DNA from: G963665495 sp963667575
GTDB lineage: Bacteria; Desulfobacterota; Desulfovibrionia; Desulfovibrionales; Desulfovibrionaceae
Direction of reading: 5' to 3'
DNA: 64,000 nt
Assembly (NCBI GenBank): GCA_963667575.2
Contig: CAXXHY010000017.1
Location: 1-64,000, forward strand
This document shows positions 45,103 through 54,121 of the stretch, one piece after another (position 1 is the first letter of the stretch; the number at the start of each line of letters is the position of its first letter). Position numbers and translations under genes: made by a program. A model generated the notes under the pieces. The model did not search any database. It was not told the origin of the DNA and worked only from the letters and a program-made list of their open reading frames with translations.

Positions 45103-46250
45103 CCCTGGAAGACGGGCTCGTACTGCCCTGCCGCTCGTTCACCGGCCCCGGTGAGACCAGCGGTGAGGTCATATTCAATACCGGCATGACCGGTTACCAG
45201 GAAGTGTTGACTGACCCGTCCTACACCGGGCAGCTTGTGACCATGACGTACCCGCATGTGGGCAACTATGGCATCAATCTCGATGATGTTGAATCCAACC
45301 GGATCTGCGTTGCCGGTTTTCTGGTCAAGGAATGTTGCAAAACGCCCTCCAACTGGCGTTCGCACGAATCCCTGCCCGACTACCTCAAACGCAACAAGGT
45401 TGTCGGCGTGGAAGGCGTGGATACGCGGCTTCTGACCCGTCACCTGCGGATTCACGGCGCCAAGCGCGGCGTCATCTCCACCCTGGAGCTGGATCCTGCC
45501 AAGCTGGTGGAAAAAGCCAAAGCCATCCCCACCATGGAAGGACTCAACCTGGCTGCCCAGGTCACTCCCGAAAAGCCCTACATCTGGAACGGCAAGGAAA
45601 TCCAGCCGGCCAGACTCAATGCCGACGGAAGCTACGACTGGCCCGGATGCGGCCCCCGGCTCGTTGTTTTCGACTACGGCGTCAAATGGAATATTTTGCG
45701 GATGCTGACCACCCTGGGCATGGACCTGCTCATGGTGCCCGCCTCCTATACGAAACAGCAGGTGGACAAACTGTCCCCCGATGCCGTGTTTCTCTCCTCC
45801 GGCCCTGGCGACCCTGCCACCCTGGGGGACTCCATCCAGACCATTGCCCAGCTTGCGGACAATTATCCTCTGGCAGGCATCTGCCTTGGCCACCAGCTTC
45901 TGGGCCACGCTCTGGGCGGAAAGACCTACAAGCTCAAATTCGGCCACCACGGCTGCAACCACCCCGTCAAGGAAATCGACTCCGGACGCATTGAAATCTC
46001 TTCGCAAAACCATGGTTTTTGTGTAGACATGGAAGGAGTCGAAAACATCCGTATGACGCATGTGAATCTGAACGACAACACGCTTGAAGGTTTCGTACAT
46101 ACTTCCAAGCCGCTCATGGCCATTCAGTTCCACCCGGAAGCCTGTCCCGGCCCCCATGACAGTCGTTCCTTTTTCGGCCGTTTCGCAAGAATGGTGCAAA
46201 ACGCCACCGGCAAACAATGCGCCGGAATTGCTTCTTCCGACGCCTGCTGA
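45087..46250 (+). CDS. carA: Carbamoyl-phosphate synthase small subunit
   Basis: A 387-residue glutaminase subunit. An N-terminal CarA domain (FTGPGETSGEVIFNTGMTGYQEVLTDPSYTGQ) is followed by a class I glutamine amidotransferase domain. Its nucleophile Cys is at residue 266 (GICLGHQLLGHALGG) and the His-x-Glu pair is in IQFHPEACPGPHD. It feeds ammonia to CarB for pyrimidine and arginine synthesis. The large subunit is not in this window. The RBS is inside the end of kdsB (AAGGGAG). Confidence 0.96.
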   Translation: MQAILALEDGLVLPCRSFTGPGETSGEVIFNTGMTGYQEVLTDPSYTGQLVTMTYPHVGNYGINLDDVESNRICVAGFLVKECCKTPSNWRSHESLPDYLKRNKVVGVEGVDTRLLTRHLRIHGAKRGVISTLELDPAKLVEKAKAIPTMEGLNLAAQVTPEKPYIWNGKEIQPARLNADGSYDWPGCGPRLVVFDYGVKWNILRMLTTLGMDLLMVPASYTKQQVDKLSPDAVFLSSGPGDPATLGDSIQTIAQLADNYPLAGICLGHQLLGHALGGKTYKLKFGHHGCNHPVKEIDSGRIEISSQNHGFCVDMEGVENIRMTHVNLNDNTLEGFVHTSKPLMAIQFHPEACPGPHDSRSFFGRFARMVQNATGKQCAGIASSDAC

Positions 46251-46272
46251 GCTTTTCTATCGTAACGCAGAT

Positions 46273-46299
46273 GAGCCTCTGGCCCAAAGCCAGAGGCTC
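46273..46299 (+). terminator. Hairpin after carA
   Basis: GAGCCTCTGGC and GCCAGAGGCTC pair perfectly around CCAAA. Only TTACC follows, so termination may be weak. Confidence 0.5.
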
Positions 46300-46319
46300 T
46301 TACCAACAAAGGATGCAAC

Positions 46320-47120
46320 ATGTCCCAGCAGCTCACCAAAGCGCGCAGCCAGATAGTCCAGGTAAAATCTTTTCTGAAGCAGGATAAATTTTTCCCCGCA
46401 GCCAATGCGCTCTTTGAAGCTGTTTCGGCGATTTTGCGCAATCCGCTCATGAAACAGGAACGGGAAGAATTCGAACGCCTCATCGAAGAAGCCGTCTATA
46501 ATCTCGACGGCAATGCCGAATTTCGCAAGCAGGTCCCCCTCAAGCTGGAGTACAAACCCGGCAATGAAAAAGATCTGCTCATGGTACTGCAGGAATGTTT
46601 GAATTCTTTGCAAAATACAGCTGTTGCCGAAGCCAAGATCCAACTCGAAGAGCTGGAGAAAAAGAAAAAATCCGGCCTTGAAAAGGGTCAGGTACAACTC
46701 GACAACAACGAAACCGACGATGCGCGTGAAACCTTCCGGGCTCTGGTTGCAGAATTCAGTGACGATCCGGACCTCAAGGCCGACATCGGCGATCGTTTTC
46801 TCAAGGCCGGCCTGTACGAAGACGCCTTCGCCTACCTTTCCGAAGCACTGAAGGACAAACCCGAATCCCTGTATCTGTACAACAGGATCGCCATTTCCCT
46901 ACGCAAGCTGCAGAAGTTCGAAACTGCCGAACAATACTACATGAAAGCGCTTGAGCATATCAAAGAAGACCCCCATCTCTGTTTCAACATTGGTCGCCTG
47001 TACGTGGACTGGAAGAAATGGGACAAGGTCGTCGAATGGGCCACCAAAGCCGTAAATTTCGATCCGGCTTTTGAAGAGGCCCAGAAAATGCTGAGATTTG
47101 CGCAGAAAAAACTCAAATAG
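46320..47120 (+). CDS. Tetratricopeptide-repeat protein
   Basis: A 266-residue soluble, alpha-helical protein. The first half has long charged helices (EEFERLIEEAVYNLDGN...), with a Lys/Glu-rich linker near residue 115. The second half has about four TPR units (LYEDAFAYLSEALKDKPES, KFETAEQYYMKALEHIKED, KWDKVVEWATKAVNFDPAF). It is followed 11 bp later by the FAD protein, so the two are probably cotranscribed. A partner is not known. Confidence 0.8.
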   Translation: MSQQLTKARSQIVQVKSFLKQDKFFPAANALFEAVSAILRNPLMKQEREEFERLIEEAVYNLDGNAEFRKQVPLKLEYKPGNEKDLLMVLQECLNSLQNTAVAEAKIQLEELEKKKKSGLEKGQVQLDNNETDDARETFRALVAEFSDDPDLKADIGDRFLKAGLYEDAFAYLSEALKDKPESLYLYNRIAISLRKLQKFETAEQYYMKALEHIKEDPHLCFNIGRLYVDWKKWDKVVEWATKAVNFDPAFEEAQKMLRFAQKKLK

Positions 47121-47131
47121 ACGCAGGGGCC

Positions 47132-48592
47132 ATGAGCACGGATAGCAGCAACGACGTACGCGTGGACATTCTCATACTGGGCGCGGGACTGGCTGGGTTG
47201 CGCGCAGCCATTGCCGCAAAGTCCATCGAACGAAACCTGAAGGTCCTTGTTGTCACTCCCAAGGACAAACCTTCAGGCTCTTCTTTTGCCAATCGCAACC
47301 AGGCATTGGGAATGCAGGTTCTGCTCACAGCAGAAGAATGCGGCCAGTTTGTCAGCCGCGTTCACGGCGTTGCCCCTCCCGGCAATGTCAATCCCAAGCT
47401 GACCCAGACGCTTGCGGTGGAAAGCGCAGCCCGCTTCGAGGATATCCTCAGGCTTGGTATTGCTCCCCAATCCACCTTGAACAAGCTGACCCGGGTTCCG
47501 GGCTGTTTTTTTCCAGAGCTGCCCTCGGCTGCCATTTTTTCCGATCTGCCCGCCCTTTTCCAGGCCATGCTCGAGTCGCTCCATGCCCTGGGAGGCGGTT
47601 TCATTTCAGGCTGGGAAGCTGTTGACCTTCTCACTGACGCGGACTTTTCCGAACCCAATGTCCGTGGTGCGCTGCTGCGCAACAAGGAGGGCGAACTCGC
47701 CCGCATCCGGGCCAAATCCGTCATTCTTGCCACCGGGGGTCCGGCTTCGCTGTTTTTTCGCGATGTTTCCGGTCCGGCCAGCAGCGGCTATTCCTACGGT
47801 CTTCTGGATGCGGCCGGCGCCCAATGCGACAATCTGCCCTTTCTTCAGTTCATGTGGTACAAGGTGCAGAAAAACGAATTTTTCCAGCCAGCACAGCTTG
47901 CTCTGAAAAATGCCCGTATCCGCCTGATGAACGGTTCTGAAATCGCACTCCCTCACGCCTATCAGGACATGGCCGAGATGCGCCATACCCATTGTCCCGC
48001 TTCCTACAGTCTGCACGACACCGACCTCGACCTTTTCCTGGCCCGCCAGCTGGATGCCGACGGATCAGTGGCTGTGACCCTTGACGGCACCAACTGGACC
48101 CGCATCGCTCCCATGGCTCATGCCGGCAATGGCGGCGCCGTAATCGACGAACATGGTCTGACCAGCGTCAACGGCCTGTATGCCTGCGGCGAATGCATTA
48201 CGGGAATGCACGGAGCCAACCGCATCGGCGGAGCCATGATGCTCGCCACGCAGGTTTTCGGCGCACGGGCAGGACATGGTGCGGCAGTGCACGCTCTGAA
48301 GGCGGACTCCTCTGAAAATCTGCGCGAGACCATGCCTCCCGAGTCCGGCAAAAACGCCAACGGACATCCCAAACCTCTGGGCTGGCTCGAACGCCGTATG
48401 CAGCAACTGGCTCTTTTTGCCGGGGCCCTGGCCAAGGATAATGAGCTGCAGACATTCGCCTCCGAAATCAGCGAACAAATTCCTTTGCTCGCGGACCTGG
48501 GCGAACGCATGCGGCACAAATCAGCACTGGTCATCATCAACCAGATTCTGCAGAACAGGGCACAGGCCGAATCCCCCAGCACCATTCAATAA
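47132..48592 (+). CDS. FAD-binding protein (fumarate reductase/L-aspartate oxidase-like)
   Basis: A 486-residue flavoprotein. The FAD motif ILGAGLAGLRAAIAAK lies at about residues 13-28. AKSVILATGGPASLFFRD, HAGNGGAVIDEHGLTSVNGLYACGECITGMHGANRIGG and a short C-terminal helical part place it in the succinate dehydrogenase/aspartate oxidase flavoprotein family. It is not clearly NadB, because the active-site His/Arg pattern is not certain and nadA/nadC are absent nearby. No membrane anchor or iron-sulfur subunit is next to it. Confidence 0.8.
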   Translation: MSTDSSNDVRVDILILGAGLAGLRAAIAAKSIERNLKVLVVTPKDKPSGSSFANRNQALGMQVLLTAEECGQFVSRVHGVAPPGNVNPKLTQTLAVESAARFEDILRLGIAPQSTLNKLTRVPGCFFPELPSAAIFSDLPALFQAMLESLHALGGGFISGWEAVDLLTDADFSEPNVRGALLRNKEGELARIRAKSVILATGGPASLFFRDVSGPASSGYSYGLLDAAGAQCDNLPFLQFMWYKVQKNEFFQPAQLALKNARIRLMNGSEIALPHAYQDMAEMRHTHCPASYSLHDTDLDLFLARQLDADGSVAVTLDGTNWTRIAPMAHAGNGGAVIDEHGLTSVNGLYACGECITGMHGANRIGGAMMLATQVFGARAGHGAAVHALKADSSENLRETMPPESGKNANGHPKPLGWLERRMQQLALFAGALAKDNELQTFASEISEQIPLLADLGERMRHKSALVIINQILQNRAQAESPSTIQ

Positions 48593-48600
48593 GGGTCCAA

Positions 48601-49676
48601 TGCCTCCTTCTGTTTCTGTTTTGCTCCCCGTATACAATGCCGAGCATACGCTGCAGGCCACTCTCGACAGCCTTCTGAGTCAGACTCTGGATGACTTCGA
48701 AATTCTGGCTGTGGACGACGGCTCCTCTGACGCCACTGCGGACATCCTTGCAGCCAACGCCGTGGCTGACCCACGCGTTCGTCCTCTGATACGTCCGCAT
48801 GAGGGGCTGGTTCCGGTTCTGAATCATGGGCTTGAGCACGCACGGGGCCGCTATGTTGCCCGCATGGACGGCGACGACATCTGCATGCCGCAGCGTCTGC
48901 AGGCACAATGCGCGTTCCTCGATGATGCGCCTCAGATAGGTCTGGTGGGGTGCTGCGTGGATTTCGGTGGAGACCGCAGCGCTTGCGCGGGCTATGCGGA
49001 TTATGTGGACTGGACCAACACCCTGCTTACGCCGGAACAGATATCCCTGGAGTGTTTTCGCGAATCCCCTTTTGCCCATCCGTCGGTGATGTTTCGGCGG
49101 GAATTGCCGGAGCGATTCGGAGTCTATGGCAGAGGGGAATTTTCCTGAAGACTACGAACTCTGGCTCCGCTGGATGGACCAGGGCGTACGTATGGCGAAG
49201 ATCGATCAAAAGCTGCTTGTCTGGAACGATCCCCCAGGCAGGCTTTCACGCACCAATCCCCGCTACGGGCATGGACAACTTCTACGCGGTCAAAGCCCGC
49301 TATCTGGCTCGCTGGCTCGCCCGAAACAACCCGTTTCACCCGGAAGTCTATGTCATCGGCGCCGGGCGCCCTACGCGAAAACGCGCCGAAACTGCTCCTG
49401 GAGCACGGTGTTGAGATTCGGGCCTGGGTGGACATCGACCCCAAAAAAATCGGTCAGTGCTACGACGGACGGCCGGTTATTCCCCGTGCCGATCTTCCTG
49501 GTCCGGATAACTGCTTTGTGCTCTCCTATGTAGGATCAAGAGGCGCAGCAGCCATCATCCGCAACTTTCTCGAAGATAACGGCTACAGCATGGGGCCGCA
49601 ATTTTCTGCTCGCCGCCTGAGAGACGAACGCAGACAGAAACCGCAGACCTGTTGCAGAAACACTCCGACAACGTGA
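48601..49676 (+). CDS. Family 2 glycosyltransferase fused to a Rossmann-like domain (three frameshifts)
   Basis: About 358 residues when reconstructed. The GT-A domain is clear: SVLLPVYNAEHTLQATLDSLL, AVDDGSSDAT and RMDGDDICMPQRL. The frame breaks at about 49135, 49264 and 49366, each repaired by removing one G from a short G run, giving GRGNFPEDYELWLRW, then YGMDNFYAVKARYLARW, then VYVIGAGALRENAPKLLLEHG. The C-terminal part, about 110 residues (VYVIGAG...DIDPKK...PVIPRADLP), looks like a small Rossmann-like domain of the PglD-N type. It probably builds a surface glycan. Confidence 0.72.
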
Positions 49677-49760
49677 GACTCCAGACTCGTTGCTCCATAA
49701 AACACTCCGGCCTTTTCCACCGGAGTTCCGACACAACGCAATCCAGAGATCCGGATTTGA

Positions 49761-50073
49761 TCAGGTCAGTGAAACTACCGAATTTTCACAATTTCCCGCA
49801 GGATTGAACTGGTAGCGGTCCGCATCCCAGTCATTGACCCAGGTTTCACCGTCGATAAGGTAGCGGAACTGGTAGTCCTTGCCTGTTTCAAGATCAAGCG
49901 TCGCAACAAAGGATCCATCCTTGTTTTTTTTTCATTTTTTGGGATCCCGGTTGCCATTCATTGAAATCACCCAGCAATTCCACTTTTGTTGCGCTACCCA
50001 CAACTTCCTTGGAGACCTTGAAATTCACTTTGCATATCGGTTTGTTTTTCAGAAAACGCTTGGTGAGCGACAT
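49761..50073 (-). CDS. Small CBM48 (isoamylase early set) domain protein (one-base frameshift)
   Basis: About 103 residues. ICKVNFKVSKEVVGSATKVELLGDFNEWQPGSQKMKK is read first. After one A is removed from a long A run near 49930, it continues as NKDGSFVATLDLETGKDYQFRYLIDGETWVNDWDADRY and ends at 49761. The WxP, YxFRYLIDG and W-x-x-D motifs are those of glycogen-binding early set domains. There is no catalytic part. Such small proteins may bind glycogen or regulate its metabolism. Confidence 0.75.
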
Positions 50074-50351
50074 TTTCGACCTCTCTTGTAAGAAAAACGA
50101 TACTGTTTGCTTCTATCTACCTTTTTAATTTTATTCTAAATCATGATGTCCTGATTATGTCAATATGCCATGCTGACTGACATTGACTCATTTATGTTAA
50201 GATAAAGCTGTTTTTTAAACACCCGGTTACGAATGTGCGTATTTTCGTGACAGAGCACTCGCCGCTAAAGTATAATTCCGACCTAACATACGGATTGAAG
50301 TCCGGTTCCCCTTTCTAGGATGCGGAATTCAGCAAATCAAAGAACTCCTTC
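50074..50351. other. Intergenic region between CBM48 gene and the CRP-like gene
   Basis: This is a 278-bp AT-rich gap. It should hold the minus-strand promoter of the CBM48 gene. I see no other feature. Confidence 0.4.
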
Positions 50352-51558
50352 TCATATTGTGCTACCAGATCGTTTGAAACAGCTGTTTTTTACGGCTTGC
50401 CGCCGTACCTGATCAACATCTTCCGGAGATAGTGCCTCCAGAATGACTTGCCGGGCTTCTTTTTCCTGCGGCTGCGTAAAGCACAATGATTTTTTCCAGA
50501 TCAAATTGCGGTACCACTTTCCGTACGCTGGATATCTTTTCGCCAACAATGTCATCGATCACTTTCCATCGATCGGATTTCAAACGGACTGTCGCGGGCT
50601 GAAAATGGGATGGATCAAAAGTCTGCAGCCATTCCATGACTTCGTTTTTAGGGAAAAAAATCAATCGTTCTGGAATGATTCCCTTGGACAACATCTGGTA
50701 GATGCTATCCGTATCGACATTCGCCTTTGATGCCAGTTCATGGATATCCATGGTCGACAATCCCCTTGTCCGCAGTTCGTCGTCCGTAGTGAGCATTTCA
50801 TTGCGCAAGGTTCGTGCCGCCTCAATAAACCTGTCCTTGTCCATGATGATCAAAATGCGATCTTTACCATACGCGCGCTGTGCATTCTCCTGAATGCTGT
50901 CATCTCTTTGTTGAGCATGCGGCTTCATTTCACGCATTTGGATCAGATTCACTTTCTGAAGCTTTTCAAGCACAGTGTCGATTTCCATCTGCGTTACCAG
51001 CAGAATATCCCTTACGGCCTTTACAAACTCCGAATAACGGGTTGCGCATTGTTTGCTCCCCTTGCCGCTTCCTGCCGGGGCAGGGACCTTGGTTTGAACA
51101 CACAGCAATTCGAGTATTTTGCAAATGGAGATGAACGGATCCTCTGTGCTTTGAGCTTGCAGCATACCGGACAAGGTGACGATCTGTTCCGCCATGTGCC
51201 GCACCATGCGTTGCACCGGCGCCGGACATTTCAGCAGCATGGATTGCAGCAGATTCTTGTCAAAGGGGATCAGCTGGCATTGATCCAGAGCTTCAGCGGT
51301 TGCGAAAAACGGATCACCGGAAAGCAGTGGCAGGACGCCGAAAATCTGACCGGGCAGGACTCTGGCGACCTCGACCTGCCGATTGTTGATGTCTTTGCTG
51401 AGGAGTACGGTACCTTTCTTGACCATGTAGGCGCGCGTATTGACCTGCCCCTCTTTGAGGATCAGCTGGCCTTTTTCCACGATTTTTATATTGCCCGGAC
51501 TCAGTTTTACCCATGTGATACTTTTTTTGGCTTCATTATACACAAAAACGCCGCCCAT
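50352..51558 (-). CDS. CRP/FNR-type cyclic-nucleotide-domain protein (frameshift near 3' end)
   Basis: About 400 residues. An N-terminal cNMP-binding beta roll (EKGQLILKEGQVNTRAYMVKKGTVLLSKD, then VARVLPGQIFGVLPLLSGD) is followed by helices and a long C-terminal part. A MerR- or excisionase-like helix (MDIHELASKANVDTDSIYQMLSKGIIPERLIFFPKNEVMEWL) replaces a standard CRP helix-turn-helix. The frame shifts near 50470; removing one A from a run of five gives GKEARQVILEALSPEDVDQVRRQ and a stop at 50352. No Shine-Dalgarno is clear. An upstream GTG at 51567 is possible. Confidence 0.72.
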
Positions 51559-51635
51559 CTCAAACACTTAGGTTAGAAACAGGCGGCGTATGCGGTTTTT
51601 ACTGAGCCGCGGTGGTCAGGCCGTCAGAGGTTCGC

Positions 51636-53198
51636 TTATTTGGCGTATCCCACTGCCCGACGTTCGCGTATGACCGTAACCCGGATTTGGCCGGGATAAG
51701 TCAGATTGTTTTCCACTTTTTCGGCGATATCCTTGCAAAGCAAGTAGGTGCGGTCGTCGTCCACGTTGTCGGAATTGACCATGACGCGGATTTCACGACC
51801 CGCCTGGATGGCGTAGGCTTTGGAAACTCCGTCAAAGTCCGTGGCGATGGATTCCAGCTCCTCCAGACGTTTGACGTAGTTCTCGAGCAATTCCTTACGC
51901 GCACCCGGACGCGCCCCCGGAAAGGCTGTCCGCGGCCTGTACCAGCACAGCCAGTACGGAGGTGGGCGGAATATCCTCATGGTGGGCGCCGATGGCGTGG
52001 ATGATTTCCTTGTTCTCGTTGTACTTCTTGGCCAGATCCGCACCGATGACGGCATGCGGACCTTCCACTTCGTGGTCCACGGCCTTGCCGATGTCATGCA
52101 GCAAGCCGGCGCGTTTGGCTTTTTTCACGTCCAGATCCAGCTCACTGGCCATGGACGCCGCACAAGGACGCCACTTCGATGGAATGCTGCAACACGTTCT
52201 GCGAGAAACTCGTACGGTATTGCAGCTGACCAAGCAGTCTGATCAATTCCGGATGAATGCCGTGCACGCCCACATCGAAAGTGGCCTGCTCGCCGATTTC
52301 CCGGAGTTTGACGTCCAGCTCCTGCTCGACTTTGTGCACGATGTCTTCAATCCGCGCAGGATGTATACGGCCGTCGCTGATAAGGCGCTCGAGGGCCAGT
52401 TTTGCCACCTGCCTGCGCAACGGATTATAAGCAGAGAGAATCACGGTCTCCGGCGTATCGTCGATGATCAGATCGACACCGGTCGCCGCTTCGATTGCCC
52501 TGATATTACGACCTTCACGACCGATGATCCGGCCTTTCATATCTTCACTGGGCAAGTTTACAGTGGTTACAGTTTGTTCGGCCACAAAATCGCCGGAATA
52601 GCGCTGAATTGCCGTTGCCAGGATTTTCTGCGCTTTTTTGGCAGCAGTCTCCTTGGCCTCCGTCTCGATCTGACGGATCATCTTCGCGGCTTCATAGCGC
52701 GTACGGGATTCAATTTCAGTCAAAAGGCGTTCTTTGGCTTCTTCGACGGTCAAACCGCTGATTTCCTGCAGCTTCAAAGCCTGCTCGTCAATCATGCGTT
52801 CCAGCTGCTCTTTCTTGTCTTCCAGCTGTCTTTCTCTGTGCGTCAGATTTTTTTCCAACGCCAGCACATCGCTTTCTTTCTGGGCAACCTTTTCCAACCG
52901 GGTCTTCAAGACGTTCTTCTTTGTCCAAAAGCTTGGACTCGCGCTTTTTTATCTCGCGCTCTCTGTCCTTGCACTCCTGCTCAAACTCTTTCTTGTTCTT
53001 GAAGACTTCATCTTGTCCCTGCAACAGGACTTCTTTCTTTTGCGCCTGAGCCTCTTTACGAGCCTCTTCGATTATCCGATCAGCCAAAGCCTTTGCATCC
53101 TGCTCACGCTTCTCCATTACGCGCTTGTGGCCGTAAAAACCGGCCACCGAGCCAATTGCAAGGCTACCTATGACATAGAGAATCAGCCCCAGATCCAT
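51636..53198 (-). CDS. rny: Ribonuclease Y (three frameshifts)
   Basis: About 520 residues. A membrane anchor (LGLILYVIGSLAIGSVAGF) and a long coiled coil come first. The KH domain (MKGRIIGREGRNIRAIEAATG) and the HD phosphohydrolase domain (RAGLLHDIGKAVDHEVEGPHAVIGADL) follow, with a C-terminal GREIRVMVNSDNVDDDRTYLLCKDIAEKVE. The frame breaks near 52900, 52153 and 51916; each is repaired by removing one C or G. The ATG at 53198 follows GAGGAG; an earlier in-frame ATG lacks it. It starts mRNA decay at the membrane. Confidence 0.92.
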
Positions 53199-53336
53199 GT
53201 CACACTCCTCTATATCCATACCCTGTGAGTCGCTTATTCCCCCGGCAGGGTCCCGGAAGGAAATACGTAAAGAGGGAAATACTGCAGAAATGCACTGATG
53301 GGCTTGATGCTTAACGGAATGTTATGCGTCGAGTTG

Positions 53337-53377
53337 AGAGCATTGCTGGCTGTTAATTCGCCAGCACGCTCTTTTTT
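53337..53377 (+). terminator. Plus-strand terminator-like hairpin next to the 6S RNA
   Basis: GAGAGCATTGCTGGC and GCCAGCACGCTC pair around TGTTAATTC, followed by T6 in plus direction. The neighbours are on the minus strand, so its use is unclear. Confidence 0.4.
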
Positions 53378-53378
53378 G

Positions 53379-53566
53379 TAATAATCCCCGGTGATCCGTG
53401 TCGTTCACTTTTTTTGAACCATGCTTGCATGGCGGGCGCCTAAGAACGACCATCAGGCTCCCCTAGACGGGTCTGCTCACAGGTCATTACGTTCAGCCCC
53501 CTGTTTTTTGATCATTGGCTCAAAAAACAGTTAAACAATCACGAGAACCCCAGGGAGGATTCTCTT
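53379..53566 (-). ncRNA. ssrS: Probable 6S RNA
   Basis: A gene-free stretch of about 187 bases directly after zapA folds as a 6S-like long hairpin. The 5' end (AATCCTCC...CGTG) pairs with the 3' end (CACGG...GGGGATT). The order of segments resembles E. coli 6S: CCTGGGGTTCTCGTG at the start, TGTGAGCAGACCCGTCT..GAGCC in the upper arm and GGTTCAAAAAAAGTGAACG on the 3' side. An extra strong hairpin CTGTTTTTTGA/TCAAAAAACAG is present. The zapA-6S order is also found in Proteobacteria. 6S RNA sequesters sigma-70 RNA polymerase. No covariance search was run. Confidence 0.62.
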
Positions 53567-53580
53567 CGTATCAAAACATC

Positions 53581-53848
53581 CTATACAGCATCTATCTTCG
53601 TCAGAAGCTGCTCAAGTCGGGATTCAATTTCCTCTAGCTTCTGATTGGACTGCAAAAGGTCGTCCGCAAGCCCCAGGGCCAGAAAGATAAGCAGTTTCTC
53701 TTTGCTAATCTGCTTTTCTCCAGAGCCGCCCAGACGCCGGAATTGTTCTTCTATCATTAATCGGGCGTCGTCAACTCGTTTCTGGTCCGCTTCAGCTTTG
53801 AACGCTAATCTCGAGTCCCAGAATATTCAGCTGAAAGCTTGTCGGCAT
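53581..53848 (-). CDS. zapA: Cell division protein ZapA (frameshift)
   Basis: About 88 residues. It reads MPTSFQLNILGLEIS, then after one extra G near 53808 FKAEADQKRVDDARLMIEEQF and on to IESRLEQLLTKIDAV. The beta hairpin start, the central helix with SKEKLLIFLALGLADDLL and the long C-terminal coiled coil fit ZapA. It stabilises FtsZ rings. It starts 7 bp after the ZapB-like gene and precedes the 6S RNA. Confidence 0.85.
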
Positions 53849-53854
53849 GCTATG

Positions 53855-54090
53855 CTAAGAGCTTTGCTCGGGTGCTTCTAATTTTTTCAACAGAGTGTCT
53901 ATGCGATCCACTACAGCGGACTTGTCCGCCTGTTCCTTTTCAAGCTGCTCTTTCAGCTGATCGTTTTTCCAATATCAGGGACTCCATCCCCGCTACTTCT
54001 TCTTGCAGACGATTCCTTTCCGATTTTCAAATCGGCAATTTCAGCCAACAAACCATCGATTTTGGCTTCAAGTCTGTCGAGTATTTCCAT
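53855..54090 (-). CDS. ZapB-like coiled-coil protein (two frameshifts)
   Basis: About 78 residues. MEILDRLEAKIDGLLAEIADL, then after removing one A near 54028 KSERNRLQEEVAGMESLILE, then after one more A near 53968 NDQLKEQLEKEQADKSAVVDRIDTLLKKLE and the stop at 53855. The whole protein is one heptad coiled coil, as in ZapB. Its position directly before zapA supports a division-ring role. The assignment is inferred from shape and context. Confidence 0.65.
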
Positions 54091-54121
54091 TTGATTATAA
54101 TAACTCCTAACTAAAAGAAAA

